Positions 1 to 9,629 of a stretch of DNA of 64,000 nt are shown in pieces. The notes beneath the pieces were generated by a model. That model searched no databases. It was not told the origin of the DNA and was given only the letters and a program-made list of their open reading frames with translations. The stretch spans positions 404,716,565 to 404,780,564 of the forward strand of contig NC_053392.1 of assembly GCF_905171765.1 (NCBI RefSeq), in the 5' to 3' direction. This DNA comes from Bufo bufo. Its lineage: Eukaryota; Chordata; Amphibia; Anura; Bufonidae. Made by a program: the position numbers and the translations under genes. Each line of letters begins with the position of its first letter. Position 1 is the first letter of the stretch.

Positions 1-99
1 AATGGCTGCAGGGCTCTCCACATCTGCTCATTGTGCTTCAGGGCTCACCCTCGTTCCGCCTGTCCCAAGAGATTTGCCAAGCAGTCCTGACTAGCCGAC

Positions 100-522
100 A
101 TTAATCTTGATCTGCTAGGTGTCCTTCTGCGGGATCATCACGACAGAGGGCTTGTGCAATTCCTGTTGTCTGGTTTTGCGGAAGGCTTCCACACGGGCCT
201 GATTGCCCTTCCTCAGACGTCTTGGGAGGGTGGTAACTTGCGGTCTGCCTCTGGGGACCCGGCGGCAGTTGACGAGTTGCTCCAGTCAGAGGTTGATAAG
301 GGTTTCCTCATTGGCTGCTTGAAGTTATTTCTTTTTCTTCCTGGCGTATTAACCCTATCGGCCTGGTATCTAAAAAATCATCCAATAAAAAACTATTAAT
401 TTATGATCTGTCCGCTCCTCATGCTTCTGCCACACCCAGCCTCAATTCACTCATCCCATCAGAGGAATTCTCGATGCAATATTCCTCTATTGATGAGGCG
501 ATTAAGTCCATTGTGATCTCCG
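100..522 (+). pseudogene. DIRS reverse transcriptase, N-terminal part
   Basis: Reading across two frames gives the segment before the RT palm of DIRS elements: an open stretch at 154-330 containing EVDKGFLIG, then after a frameshift near 330 the text INPIGLVSKK and LIYDLSAPHA, then EEFSMQYSSIDEAIKSIV running up to 522. Downstream coding resumes with LAKADIADAFKLLP at 5310, the RT A motif region. The single frameshift and the 4.76-kb insertion at 522 destroy the gene. The family assignment rests on recognised motif order, not on a database search. Confidence 0.75.
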
Positions 523-741
523 CAAGTTGTGGCGATAAAATTAGAGAAAGGCGCTCATAGGGTGAGTATGTTCAATAAAAGATAAAATCTATTATAGGAG
601 GTAGTTTGCTCACCTATTGGGGTTGCACCAATTTGGGCGCAACCACAATGAAGGCAAGAAACAGAGAGTTGCAACGGTTGGTGCAGCCTGGATTCGTCCG
701 GTCGCCTTGGGCAGGAGCCACCCTGCCACTCGGGTAACGGT

Positions 742-1454
742 AGAAGAAACGAGACGCTGAATTTTACGTCCAACGTGTGGACCTTGGGAGGCGCACTGAC
801 ACAACCGGTCATAGACAGTATTTAGGTTTCAGCTATTTTCATTTTATTCATAGACAACGCGTTTCGGGGTTCTGGGGACCCCTTTATCAAGTCTAAAAGG
901 TGGATTAGTAAAAAAGGACATATATATAGAAAGTCACAATGCAGGTGTACCATCCATATAAGGAAACGATAATATAATGATAAAAATAGTATATGGTGGG
1001 ATAAAATAAATATATACGTATATATAAATAAATATGAATACATGTAAGGATGAAAATAAAAAATTCAACAATACTAGTGTATAAAAATTAAATACATAGA
1101 ATAAAATCAGGTTATGAAATACATATGTATATGAGGAAAAAAATAATAAATAAATAAATAGATGAATAAAACAACAGAAGAAGTGCATATATATAAAATT
1201 TGTCTAGCGACCATTAGCGCACATATTAAGGGGATAGTAATTTTAGAGACCAGTGGTAAATCATTGTCCACTGCTGAAATAAGAAACTATATTATGCCAG
1301 GAATAAACAGATAACCTAGAAGGATCTATACTAGATTAGTATTATATTCTCAAAGGGTGATATGGGCCCCAAGGGAAAAGAATAAATAATAAATATAGTT
1401 TCTACTTGCAGATGAAAAACGACACCTATCTGAATATTGTTGGCAACAGAGCAA
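742..1454 (-). repeat. PLE-1 3' inverted arm
   Basis: This segment is the reverse complement of 4568-5281. Over the parts compared base by base (about 700 bp) I see only about three differences: one C insertion near 958, one A/T difference near 1141 and one C/T difference near 775. The arm is AT-rich and contains the block around ACGCGTTTCGGGG, which folds like a degenerate hammerhead ribozyme on the minus strand. Chance open frames in it are not genes. Confidence 0.9.
851..895 (-). ncRNA. Hammerhead-ribozyme-like fold, degenerate, PLE-1 3' arm
   Basis: On the minus strand the order is UAGAC, then UUGAUAA, an A followed by GGGG...CCCC (stem II), GAAACGCGUU, then GUCUA. UAGAC pairs with GUCUA as stem I, GGGG with CCCC as stem II, and AC with GU as a very short stem III. 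The core reads UUGAUAA where a functional hammerhead needs CUGANGA, so positions 3 and 8 are changed and cleavage is unlikely. Minimal hammerheads with very short stem III are known from Penelope-like elements. Confidence 0.45.
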
Positions 1455-2280
1455 GAGGCTAAAGGAATATCACTGTGAATGAATGGATGGACATGTATGT
1501 ATATGTAATTAGTTCAGGTGGGCATGGGGACTGACAAGTAGGGGCTAACGATGTGGTCATATGTTAGGTACACTGTAGTGAAATTTGAGGATATAACTGC
1601 TGGAATTCAAATAATGAACTCAAATACCTGGATCGGATCAGCAGAGCGGTTGCTGCTGCTGAATCCGAATGACACGAGGAGGACACTGACCTGTTGTAGC
1701 GGCTTGTGTGGGAGGGCCTGAAACACTTCATTGGAGGAGCGTCCCTGGAGGGGCGGAGTCATCAGCGGTGCACGGAGAGACAGGAGAGGGAGAGCTGGAC
1801 AGCGGCAGGGAGGGGGAACGAAGTTCAGTTGCGTGGATAGGAAATGAGGCTGGGATCAACATGTATGTGACTGTCAGAGGAACGCAATGCCAAAGCGATT
1901 CCAGATTAATGTTCAAACCAATAGTTGTAGCTGTGGGTTCAAAGGGAAGTGATGTGGAGAGGGATATATTTTGCATGATGAATTGATAACAGCGGGTGGG
2001 AGGGAGGGAAGGATGTGAAGACATAAGCATCCTGCAAAGGAGAAATGGGTTTTAATGTAGGTGTGTAAGGAAGGGGATAATAAGTGGACTGAGGATGGCA
2101 TTTATCGTAGATGAGCCCACTGAGTATGGGATGAAGGGGGGGGGGGGAAAGGGCCAGAGGGGTATGCCAGATGTATATGAGGAAAGTGGTTTGGGGCTGG
2201 GGTGTGGAGGAGGGAGGGGAGGGTAAGTGTAATGGGTGGCACTGGGGATGTTCAGGAAGATGTCATTTGGATCGGGCCAT
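1455..2280. other. PLE-1 3' region between endonuclease and arm
   Basis: This stretch has no supported gene. It is purine-rich on the + strand (GGGAGGGAGG-type runs at 2000-2230). The open frames of 60-100 codons on both strands are low-complexity and I regard them as chance. It belongs to the PLE-1 insertion by position. Confidence 0.5.
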
Positions 2281-3854
2281 TTAAAAGCATTTGCTCTCTA
2301 AGGACTCGTTAAGACCATATGGTTCCAGGGTTTGGAGTTTAATTATACAATACATCTCTCGTTTCTGCAATGTCCTAAATTTATCAGATGCTGTTTCCAA
2401 AACGATCTCAATTGGCGTTATTATTAGTTTTGAAGCATCTTTGTTATGGGTAGTGAAAAAATGGCGGGACACACTGTGTAAGAGGTAGCCTCGTGAGATA
2501 TTCCATCGATGCTTATTCAATCTTTCTCTTAGCGTCTGGATGGTGCGGCCTATATATTGTAGCCCACATTCACATTCTATCAAATATATGACGTAGTTGA
2601 TGAGCAATTCATGAGGCTTTTGTTCGGGATGTCCTCTCCGTTACGTTGCTCTTGAAGGACTGGACACTGGTTTGAAATATTATCGCAGCATTTGCTAGCT
2701 GTGAATGCATTTATAGCTGCCTTTAAATTTCAGGTGGCACGTTAGACCGGCTGAAATTGTATTGATAGTTCTTTTCTTCTTAAGTTTACTTGTGCGAGTA
2801 TGTTCTTCAGAGTTTTTGCTCTCCTGAAGTGATACGGGGATTTGGTTGTATAAAGTCTTTCAGATCTGGATCATCTTTCAGATGTGCCCAATGTTTTGAT
2901 AGAATGGTTCTCATAGCTGCATGGTTGGGATTGAAGGTCGTGATGAAAGATGGTCTTTTATTTAGCACTTTTGGATGTTTCGGTCCGTCCGTTTTTTCTT
3001 TTTTATATTCAGGCAATTCTTCCTGGCTTGATTTTTTGCCCGCATAAACGCATTTTAGTATAATTCTCTCCGATATTTTTTCTTAAGTGAACCAAGACTT
3101 TAGTATATTGCTCTGGGTGAGAATCATCCTCATCCGTACAATTCCTTCTGATGCACTTGAATTGGCTGAACGGGATATTGTCTTGTCACTTCTTATAGTG
3201 TGGGGGGCGCTCCTATAGTCTAGGGTAGCTGTTTCCGTCGACCCTTTAAAATATGTCTTTGACTTGATGGTCTTGTCCTCCGAATAAAGGATCAGGTCTA
3301 GATATTCTATGGGACGTGTTTGTCATATGGAGGTGAATGAAAGGTTCCATCTGTTTGTATTGAGATAGTTGACAAATGCCTGAGCTTCATCTTGGGGGGG
3401 GCCGTTCCAAATCACAATGAGTCACAATATACCGTTTGTAAAAGATGATATTGTTCCTCCAATTGTGACTGGAATAAATGAATTCATCCTCGAAGCAGCC
3501 CATGTATAAGTTGGCGAAGCTTGGCGGCGAAGCGCTCCCCATTGCGTTTTGCCGTTTCGCTGTCTAAATATCTTTCCTTCGAAAGTAAAGGGTGTTATGT
3601 GTAAGGATGAAGTGAATCGCATCCAATATGAATTTCTTGTGTTTATCGGAGAGACGGTTCGTCCATTCCTAGGAAGTGTTTTGCAGTTTCGATACCCGCT
3701 TGTGTGTGGGATATTCGTGTAAAGGGCCTGCGACATCCAATGTAAGCCAGTTATTTTGGGGTTCCCAGATTGATGTGCTTAAGGGAACTGATTAGTTGTG
3801 TAGAATCTCTCAAATAGGAGGGGAGTTTAGTAACGTGGTTTTGCAGAAAAAAGA
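2281..3854 (-). pseudogene. PLE-1 RT palm and GIY-YIG endonuclease, decayed
   Basis: This stretch continues the polymerase in several broken frames. Recognisable parts are QALYTNIPHT near 3730, a YKRYI remnant near 3430, a 2807-3016 segment with TFNPNHAAMRTILSKHWAHL, and a GIY-YIG nuclease at 2281-2607 (NYVIYLIECECGLQYIGRT, then LRERLNKH and SVSRHF). The nuclease is the most open part. In Penelope-like elements this endonuclease nicks the target for primed reverse transcription. Multiple stops and shifts make it non-functional. Confidence 0.75.
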
Positions 3855-4583
3855 CTACAAAATGATAGAGGGTTTACTGGTGAGAGAGTTTACTCCCGAA
3901 ATGATCGGTCGACCTGGAGGATTCTTGCTGTTTTTGTGCATCTTCGGTAGGTGGTAAAAGAGTGCTGTATTTGGGTGTTCAACTGTTATGTATTCCTTTT
4001 CTTTTTTAGTGATGATTTTATTTTCTTCAGCCTGTTTCAGCAGGGTATTCAACTTCTTTTGATCTTCTGTAGCTGGATTATATGAAAGAGCTTCATAATA
4101 TAGAGGGTCGTTCAGTATCTTCTTTGCTTCTTTTATATAGTCATTTTTATTTTGTAGAACTATTCCACCTTCCTTGTCCGCGCTCCTGATCACAAGAAGG
4201 TCATTGTTGTTTAATTCTTTTAGTGCATCTTTTTCCTCTTTCGTTAGATTGTTCTTGACCTTGGTCGTCTTGTTGATGTTTCTTGACTCTTTGGACACCA
4301 GGGAATAAAAGGTGTTGATATGGTTTCCTCTGTGGTATGTGGGGTTAAACGTGGATTTGGGCTTCAGATCAGTATAAAGAGTATCCTTTGCTCCTGTGTC
4401 AACCAGGGGTTCCTCTTCTTTTGTCTTGGATAGTTTGGATTGGATGGCGAAATGCCTTTGAAGTGTGACGTTCCTAATGAATGTATTCAGATCCACAAAA
4501 AGGTCAAAATCATTGTACCTTTCTGCTGGGCAAAAGGATAAGCCCCTCTGAAGAACTGACGTCTTTTGCTCTGTTGCCAACAA
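3855..4583 (-). pseudogene. PLE-1 reverse transcriptase, N-terminal half
   Basis: A 242-codon open frame contains the Penelope-type N-terminal region (SADKEGGIVLQNKNDYI, then HLPKMHKN) and the early RT motif NPPGRPIISGVNSLTS near residue 225. It ends at a stop just after this motif, so the catalytic palm is not in the frame. The better preserved relative is PLE-2, where ADKGGAIVIW, LPKVHKN and DPPGRPIISGIGSLT occupy the same positions. The start is the Met at 4583, which overlaps the 5' arm. The product could not polymerise DNA. Confidence 0.8.
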
Positions 4584-5281
4584 TATTCAGATAGGTGTCG
4601 TTTTTCATCTGCAAGTAGAAACTATATTTATTATTTATTCTTTTCCCTTGGGGCCCATATCACCCTTTGAGAATATAATACTAATCTAGTATAGATCCTT
4701 CTAGGTTATCTGTTTATTCCTGGCATAATATAGTTTCTTATTTCAGCAGTGGACAATGATTTACCACTGGTCTCTAAAATTACTATCCCCTTAATATGTG
4801 CGCTAATGGTCGCTAGACAAATTTTATATATATGCACTTCTTCTGTTGTTTTATTCATCTATTTATTTATTTATTAATTTTTTCCTCATATACATATGTA
4901 TTTCATAACCTGATTTTATTCTATGTATTTAATTTTTATACACTAGTATTGTTGAATTTTTTATTTTCATCCTTACATGTATTCATATTTATTTATATAT
5001 ACGTATATATTTATTTTATCCCACCATATACTATTTTTATCATTATATTATCGTTTCCTTATATGGATGGGTACACCTGCATTGTGACTTTCTATATATA
5101 TGTCCTTTTTTACTAATCCACCTTTTAGACTTGATAAAGGGGTCCCCAGAACCCCGAAACGCGTTGTCTATGAATAAAATGAAAATAGCTGAAACCTAAA
5201 TACTGTCTATGACCGGTTGTGTCAGTGCGCCTCCCAAGGTCCACACATTGGACGTAAAATTCAGCGTCTCGTTTCTTCTTC
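4568..5281 (+). repeat. PLE-1 5' inverted arm
   Basis: This is the partner of 742-1454 in inverted orientation. It is on the 5' side of the element relative to the minus-strand polymerase. It begins at TTGCTCTGTTGCCAACA and ends at the target-site duplication. It overlaps the first codons of the RT ORF, whose Met at 4583 is just inside the arm. Confidence 0.9.
5126..5170 (+). ncRNA. Hammerhead-ribozyme-like fold, degenerate, PLE-1 5' arm
   Basis: This is the same fold as at 851-895, on the opposite strand because the arms are inverted. Here it is antisense to the polymerase. The two core changes (C3 to U, G8 to A) are shared by both arms, so they predate the duplication of the arm or were copied between arms. 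Confidence 0.45.
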
Positions 5282-5282
5282 C

Positions 5283-5755
5283 ATTGTGATCTCCGGCAGG
5301 GGTTCCTGGTTGGCGAAGGCGGATATTGCAGACGCCTTCAAGCTCCTTCCTATTCAACCGCAATTATGGGGATACTATGGTCTCAAGTGGGCTGGTCGCT
5401 ACTATTTTACGAATAGACTCACATTTGGTTCTAAGAGTAGTCCATGGTTGTTCGACCAATTTGCCAAGGCTTTGCATTGGATCCTCCTTCATCATGGCGG
5501 TTTGCCTATGGTCATCCACTACCTCGATGATTTCCTGATCAACGAGGGTCCGCGTGGCGGGTCGGGCAATCTGGCTACTCTGCTCCAAATTTTTTCAAGC
5601 CTGCAGGTCCCGGTGGCCCACGCCAATAGGGTGACTTTTCTAGGCATCATCTTGGATTCCATCCGAATGGAGGCTAGTCTTCCGGAGGAGAAACTTGCTA
5701 GTTGCCGGGCAGTGATTTCCCACGCTGTGTCCTCGGGCTACCTTTCCAGGGTTGA
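5283..5755 (+). pseudogene. DIRS reverse transcriptase, palm
   Basis: The frame from 5283 reads WLAKADIADAFKLLPIQP, then GYYGLKWAGRYYFTNRLTFG, SSPWLFDQFAKAL and VIHYLDDFLINEG with the catalytic YLDD at about 5520, then NRVTFLGIILDSIRMEASLP. These are the RT motifs of DIRS-type elements in order. The frame is interrupted at 5755 by the solo LTR and continues at 6652. The upstream Met at 5217 lies in PLE-1 arm sequence, so it is not the true start. Confidence 0.85.
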
Positions 5756-6651
5756 TGTCACAAGTTGGAGGTCCCAGGAGAGACCTCTGCGTCATCAATC
5801 AATAAACATACAGCAATACGGTACAGTCACAACAGAGTTTATTGCTCAAACAGAATCCAAGGAGGGAAACACAGGGAAATTGAGAGTTCTATGTACCGCC
5901 CGCACAGTGGGAGGAAAACCCCCACTGCGCCACTGTCTAGTAATACTCCAGAGGGGCGTGACTAAGCAACTCCTGGTATTCACTAGGGCTCCAGATGGTA
6001 GGGTTAGGCTTTGCCGCAGGGAGTTGCCAGGGTCCACTCTGGAGCGTGAACTAGACAGTGACAACAGGAGCAAACGGACAACAGGTACCAGAAGGTACAT
6101 AGGCAAACATAACAAACAGGCAACTAAAAATACAAGCAGGAGTTCACGCAAGGGAACAGGAGTGGCAATGAGCAGAGAAGGATTAGCTCCACCAGTGGTA
6201 TACTGCGTGGCCTTGCCCATAGCACTCTGCAGCAAAGTACGCTGCAGCAAGGGCTTGCTGAACAGAGACATATAAATACACGCAAGGTGACTCAAACATA
6301 ACTGGCAGAACAGATAACAGAAACACAGGAAAGAGGACGGGAATGAACAAGTAGGAAACCCACAGAGCACAGACAGACACGGATCCCATGGGTAAGCAGC
6401 ATGGGAGAGTGAGTACAAACAAGGAGCAGGACAAGACAACACACACCAGGAGAGCTGACACAGAACTGAGGAAACCTCATCCTTATATACAGGTTCCATG
6501 GGTGCAGCAGAGAGGCCACACCCATGGACCAGACAGAGAGGATTAACTCCAGATAGGATAACAGGGGAGTTAACCCATAAAGAATCACAAACAACACACA
6601 GGAACGTAACTGCAGCGAGAGCATAGACAGAAGGAGGTAACGACTGTGACA
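5756..6651 (-). mobile_element. Solo LTR of a Ty3-type retrotransposon
   Basis: An 896-bp insertion starts TGTCACA and ends TGTGACA (5'-TG...CA-3') and is flanked by the 5-bp duplication GTTGA at 5751-5755 and 6652-6656. It splits the DIRS RT-RNase H frame exactly. On the minus strand there is a TATA box (TATATAAGG, about 6483-6491) and a polyadenylation signal AATAAA (about 5837-5842) in the right order for a promoter-bearing LTR. No internal coding region remains, so LTR-LTR recombination is the likely origin. Its start resembles that of the chromovirus LTR (TGTCAC) but the rest differs. Confidence 0.85.
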
Positions 6652-7334
6652 GTTGAGCTTCAATCCTTGTTGGCGCGGTTCAATTTCGCCTCCAGGATCA
6701 TGCCACAGGGCAGGGCGTTCACCTCCAGGCTGCTCCAGTTGCTGCCTTCAGCTCCTGACCAGGACAGCATCGTCCATCTGGACAGCCATGCCATGGCGGA
6801 CTTGGCCATGTGGTCACTGTTCCTATTCTCATGGAACGGCATTTCCCTGTTTGTGCCTTCTTGGGGGCCGTCATACGCCACCGTTTTTTCTGATGCAGCT
6901 GCGTCCCGCGGGTTCGCAGCTATTTTTGGGTCGCATTGGATGCCTGGTCAGTGGCCCGTAGAATTCCGGTCGGACCCCGAAGGTCTGACCTCATCTTCCA
7001 TCCTAGAGCTTTACCCTATTGTGGCGGCTGCCCAAGTTTGGGGACATCAGTGGGCCAATGCGCCTGTGATGTTTGTCACCGATAATCAAGCTTTGGTCGA
7101 CATTATCTTGAAAGGCAGGGCGAAATCACTCAAGATCATGTCCCTCCTCCGCAGACTAGTTTGGCTCTCCCTTTCGCATAACTTTCATGTTGTTTGTAGT
7201 CACATCCCAGGAGTCGAGAATGTAGCTGCGGATGCTCTGTCCCGCTTTAACTACCCCCTTTTTTTCCAAGTGATGCCAGGAGCAGATCCCACGGGGTCCC
7301 CTCCCTCAGCCTTCAATTCCCTGGTGATGGATTA
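6652..7334 (+). pseudogene. DIRS RT C-terminus and RNase H
   Basis: Open from 6646 to 7335 (229 codons including a chance start in the LTR end). The text ELQSLLARFNFASRIMPQGR is the DIRS RT-RNase H connection. RNase H follows with TVFSDAAASRGFAAIF (first Asp), ILELYPIVAAAQVWG (Glu), MFVTDNQALVDII (Asp) and GVENVAADALSR (final Asp region). All four RNase H acidic positions appear to be present. This is the best preserved piece of the element, but it has no connected start. Confidence 0.85.
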
Positions 7335-8262
7335 GAGTCCCTCCTTTCATACGCGAGGAACCTGGTACAACATTCCCTCTCCTCCAACACCGAAAGGAAT
7401 TACCAAGCCGGCCTTAAAATTTAGAAGGAATTCTCCAGGTCTCACCCGCAAGGTTCCCTGGACAACATCTACATTTTGGCGTTCATCGCCCATTGTCATC
7501 TCCACCTCAGGCTGTCTTATAATACTATTAAGCTGTACTTAGCTGGAATCCATCACTGCTCCATGCTTCACAGTCCGGGCGGAGGTTCTATTTTTTCGGT
7601 ACAAGCAGTCAAGGCTGCACTTCCAGCCTTGACTGCAGAAGAGCGGGGGATGCCTCTCCTGGCCGAAGACAGCCTGTCTCCGGTGAGATGTTTAGGAGAC
7701 TTTCTTCTGCATTGGATGGTCATCCTTTTCGGCACTCTCTCAGCTTGGTCATTAAGGCAGCTATGTACCTCGGATTTTACGGTTTCCCTAGGCAAGGCGA
7801 GTTCACTAGCACCACCTCCAAGCATCAGGATTTGCAGAGTCAGCAATTGTCCTGGACCCAGGACCATTTTGTCCTCCGGTTACCTTCCACCAAGACCAGC
7901 CAGCACGGGCCTCCCACCGAGGTCAAGTTTTTTAGACCCTCCAATGTTTGGTGTCCGGTCAAGGTCCTCCAACAATTGCTAGCACTGCTGCAAGACGCTC
8001 CCCCTGAGGGCCCGCTGTTGCTTTTCCAGGAGGGTTTTCTGTCATCTGTTCAGTTCATATCTCATATCAGGACACTGGCATCAGGTCTTGGGTATAACCC
8101 ACTTGCCATCACTGGGCACTCATTCCGTATTGGGGCTGCTTCTGCAGCTTCTAAAAATGGAAGTCCCGACCCCCGTATAAAAAAATGGGTCGATGGCGAT
8201 CCTCTTGTTTTAAACGAGGTAGCATTCCAAACCCAATGTCGAGATATCCTAGGGTTTTTGTA
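7335..8262 (+). pseudogene. DIRS tyrosine recombinase
   Basis: The N-terminal core-binding part (SLLSYARNLVQHSLSSNT near 7340, then a stop, then ILAFIAHCHLHLRLSYNTI) is shifted against the catalytic part. The catalytic part (from 7688) has the first Arg in YLGFYGFPRQGEF (about 7790) and the HxxR box in ITGHSFRIGAASAA (about 8112-8150). After KKW near 8190 the frame shifts, and the region where the nucleophilic Tyr is expected is read in another frame. In an intact DIRS element this enzyme would join the circular DNA copy to the target. Confidence 0.85.
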
Positions 8263-8595
8263 ATCTCGTGCTCTGAGGGGAATTAAATGATTTATCACTG
8301 CTCTGGTCTCCTCGCTTCTTTTTGCCCACTGCTAGGCTTACCCTCGTTCCTGGCTCCGGGCACAACTCAGCCAGCTTAGGGCAGGGGTAGGTGCTTCTCC
8401 TCGTCATTTGCCTTTAGCCTCTCCCACAATTATATTTTGGTTTTCTTAGTGATAGTTCTGATAGAGTATAATGTTATTTATTTTGTTAGTTAATAGTTCT
8501 TCAGTAGTTTACAGAGTATGTTGCATATATTTTTTTTTCCTATTACACTAATTTCTGTTGTCCCCTCATTGTTGCCACTTTTAACCACTTCACGG
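8263..8595. other. DIRS 3' region and unassigned sequence
   Basis: There is no gene here. TGATAAATCATTTAATT-type and T-rich sequence follows the recombinase stop. DIRS ends are normally inverted or split direct repeats, but I cannot match one to the upstream part of the element because its left end is outside the window. TTAACCACTTCACGG at 8581 resembles the start of the TTAA-flanked family B, but its right partner is not seen. Confidence 0.35.
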
Positions 8596-8694
8596 CCACA
8601 TTTTCTCCCTCCTCCTCCATGGGCACCTCCACATTGTCTCCCTTCTCCTCCATGGGCGCCTCCACATTTTCTCCCTCCTCCTCCATTGGCACCT
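8596..8694 (+). repeat. 33-bp minisatellite, three units
   Basis: Three consecutive 33-bp units begin at 8596, 8629 and 8662, each starting CCACATTNTCTCCC and ending in CACCT or CGCCT. Units differ at a handful of positions. A T-run follows directly at about 8698. Confidence 0.9.
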
Positions 8695-8929
8695 CATTTT
8701 TTTTTTTTTGTGGTGGCGGACCGAGGGAACGGGTTTACCTGTAATAATGACACAATGTTAAGAATTTACACAAACAACTCATAAATCATAACAAAGGTAA
8801 AGATCAAGAAATTCCTATATGGAGGAATCTGCATTATACCAATAGTGGATTTACCTTATTTTTTTTTTTTTTTTTTTTAAGTGTTATAGATGGGTAAAAC
8901 TAGTCTAAGTTACAAGGTAGGATAAGGTA

Positions 8930-9150
8930 ACATGGGATTTGTTAGGAAGGTGTCTTATAGGTTATTTTGACTGGGTAATTAGATAAGGGGTTATTGGATG
9001 GTGTTATGTTGGGTATTAAATTTTTTGCGGCTGCCAGCGCTAGACTGTCTGCCAAGCCGCATTTTGAATATCTGCTGCCAACCCGCCCTCCCTCCCTGTT
9101 GATTTAGTTGTCATGGTAACTTTATAATTAGAAGGAGGCTTAAAGTCTCC
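8930..9150 (+). repeat. Dispersed repeat shared with 34895-35165 (inverted)
   Basis: This stretch contains GATAAGGGGTTATTGGATGG, GGTGTTATGTTGGGTATT, GCTGCCAGC and CCCGCCCTCCCTCCCTGTTG. Sequence at 34895-35165 on the opposite strand has the same blocks in the same order (for example GATAAGGGGTTATTGGGTGG and GCCCGCCCTCCCTGTTG), roughly 80% alike by eye. The family is not recognised. An A/T-rich gap with a T-run near 8860 lies to its left. Confidence 0.6.
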
Positions 9151-9270
9151 CCTTTAACTGTCACTTTGACAGTGACGGACCCTTTAACAGTGACTTTGAT
9201 GGTGACCGGCCCTTTAACAGTCACTTTCACTGTGAACGCCCCTTTAACTGTAAACTCCACAGTGCCCGTC
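9151..9270 (+). repeat. 30-bp minisatellite with self-complementary units
   Basis: Four exact-length units of 30 bp start at 9151, 9181, 9211 and 9241, each beginning CCTTTAAC. The first unit contains GTCACTTTGACAGTGAC, which can pair with itself, and units 2 and 3 keep similar pairing with different bases. No coding function is apparent. Confidence 0.9.
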
Positions 9271-9454
9271 AGTTGGCAGTTAGGATTGAAGTGAAAGGCT
9301 GGCAGGCTTGTATTGGATAAAACAGGTCAATTCTTGGAAATATCTCGGGAACGGTACATCGTAGAGAGCCAAGACCCCCGCAAGATTTCTTTCCAGGTAG
9401 CAAGGGATGTGTATACCAAGTTTCGTTGAAATCGCAGGTTGTGTTTTTGAGTTT

Positions 9455-9491
9455 TTGCGGAACATACATACATACATACATACACACATAC

Positions 9492-9544
<53 letters not shown>

Positions 9545-9545
9545 C
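9455..9545 (+). repeat. (ACAT)n and (AT)n microsatellite behind a LINE-like tail
   Basis: An ACAT run (about 9463-9495) passes into a pure AT run (about 9497-9541). The sequence directly before it (CAAGTTTCGTTGAAATCGCA, 9417-9436) resembles the 3' tails of some non-LTR retrotransposons that end in such microsatellites, but I cannot name the family. The sequence after it (9541-9625) is similar to the reverse complement of 22940-23030. Confidence 0.7.
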
Positions 9546-9629
9546 TTGAATCCCATGCAAATTATGTGGGGGATGTATGTAATGGTCGGGGACTTTGGCC
9601 AAAATACTGAATAATGTTTTCAGTTTATG

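Larger units (their letters stand above)
523..5280 (-). mobile_element. Penelope-like element PLE-1 with inverted arms
   Basis: The insertion is bounded by a 15-bp direct duplication CCATTGTGATCTCCG at 508-522 and 5281-5295, and it cuts the DIRS RT reading frame. Inside, on the minus strand, are a Penelope-type RT remnant (2620-4583) followed by a GIY-YIG endonuclease remnant (2281-2607), the domain order of Penelope-like elements. Long inverted arms lie at 742-1454 and 4568-5281. A unique tail of about 220 bp (523-741) lies outside the 3' arm. PLE-2 in this window has the same plan: inverted arms plus a short tail on the 3' side. Long target duplications are usual for this class. Confidence 0.88.
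1..8500 (+). mobile_element. DIRS-like tyrosine-recombinase retrotransposon, split by two insertions
   Basis: Coding remnants appear in the DIRS order: reverse transcriptase (100-522 and 5283-5755), RNase H (6652-7334) and tyrosine recombinase (7335-8262). The RT reading is cut at 522 and resumes at 5283 after a Penelope-like insertion, then is cut again at 5755 and resumes at 6652 after a solo LTR. DIRS elements integrate by recombinase rather than by a DDE integrase, which fits the recombinase at the 3' end and the lack of an integrase. The left end lies outside the window. The right end is not defined by any repeat I can see, so 8500 is a guess. Frameshifts and stops make the copy inactive. 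Confidence 0.85.

Noticed and set aside
5217..5282. Fusion of PLE-1 arm with DIRS RT as a new ORF start
   Set aside because: The frame runs through the insertion junction by chance; the target duplication shows a simple insertion.
5846..6499. 217-codon minus-strand frame
   Set aside because: It lies entirely inside the solo LTR and has a Cys/Leu/Ser-rich composition without domain motifs.
9151..9270. CRISPR-like array of 30-bp units
   Set aside because: Units are directly adjacent with no spacers, and the window is eukaryotic.
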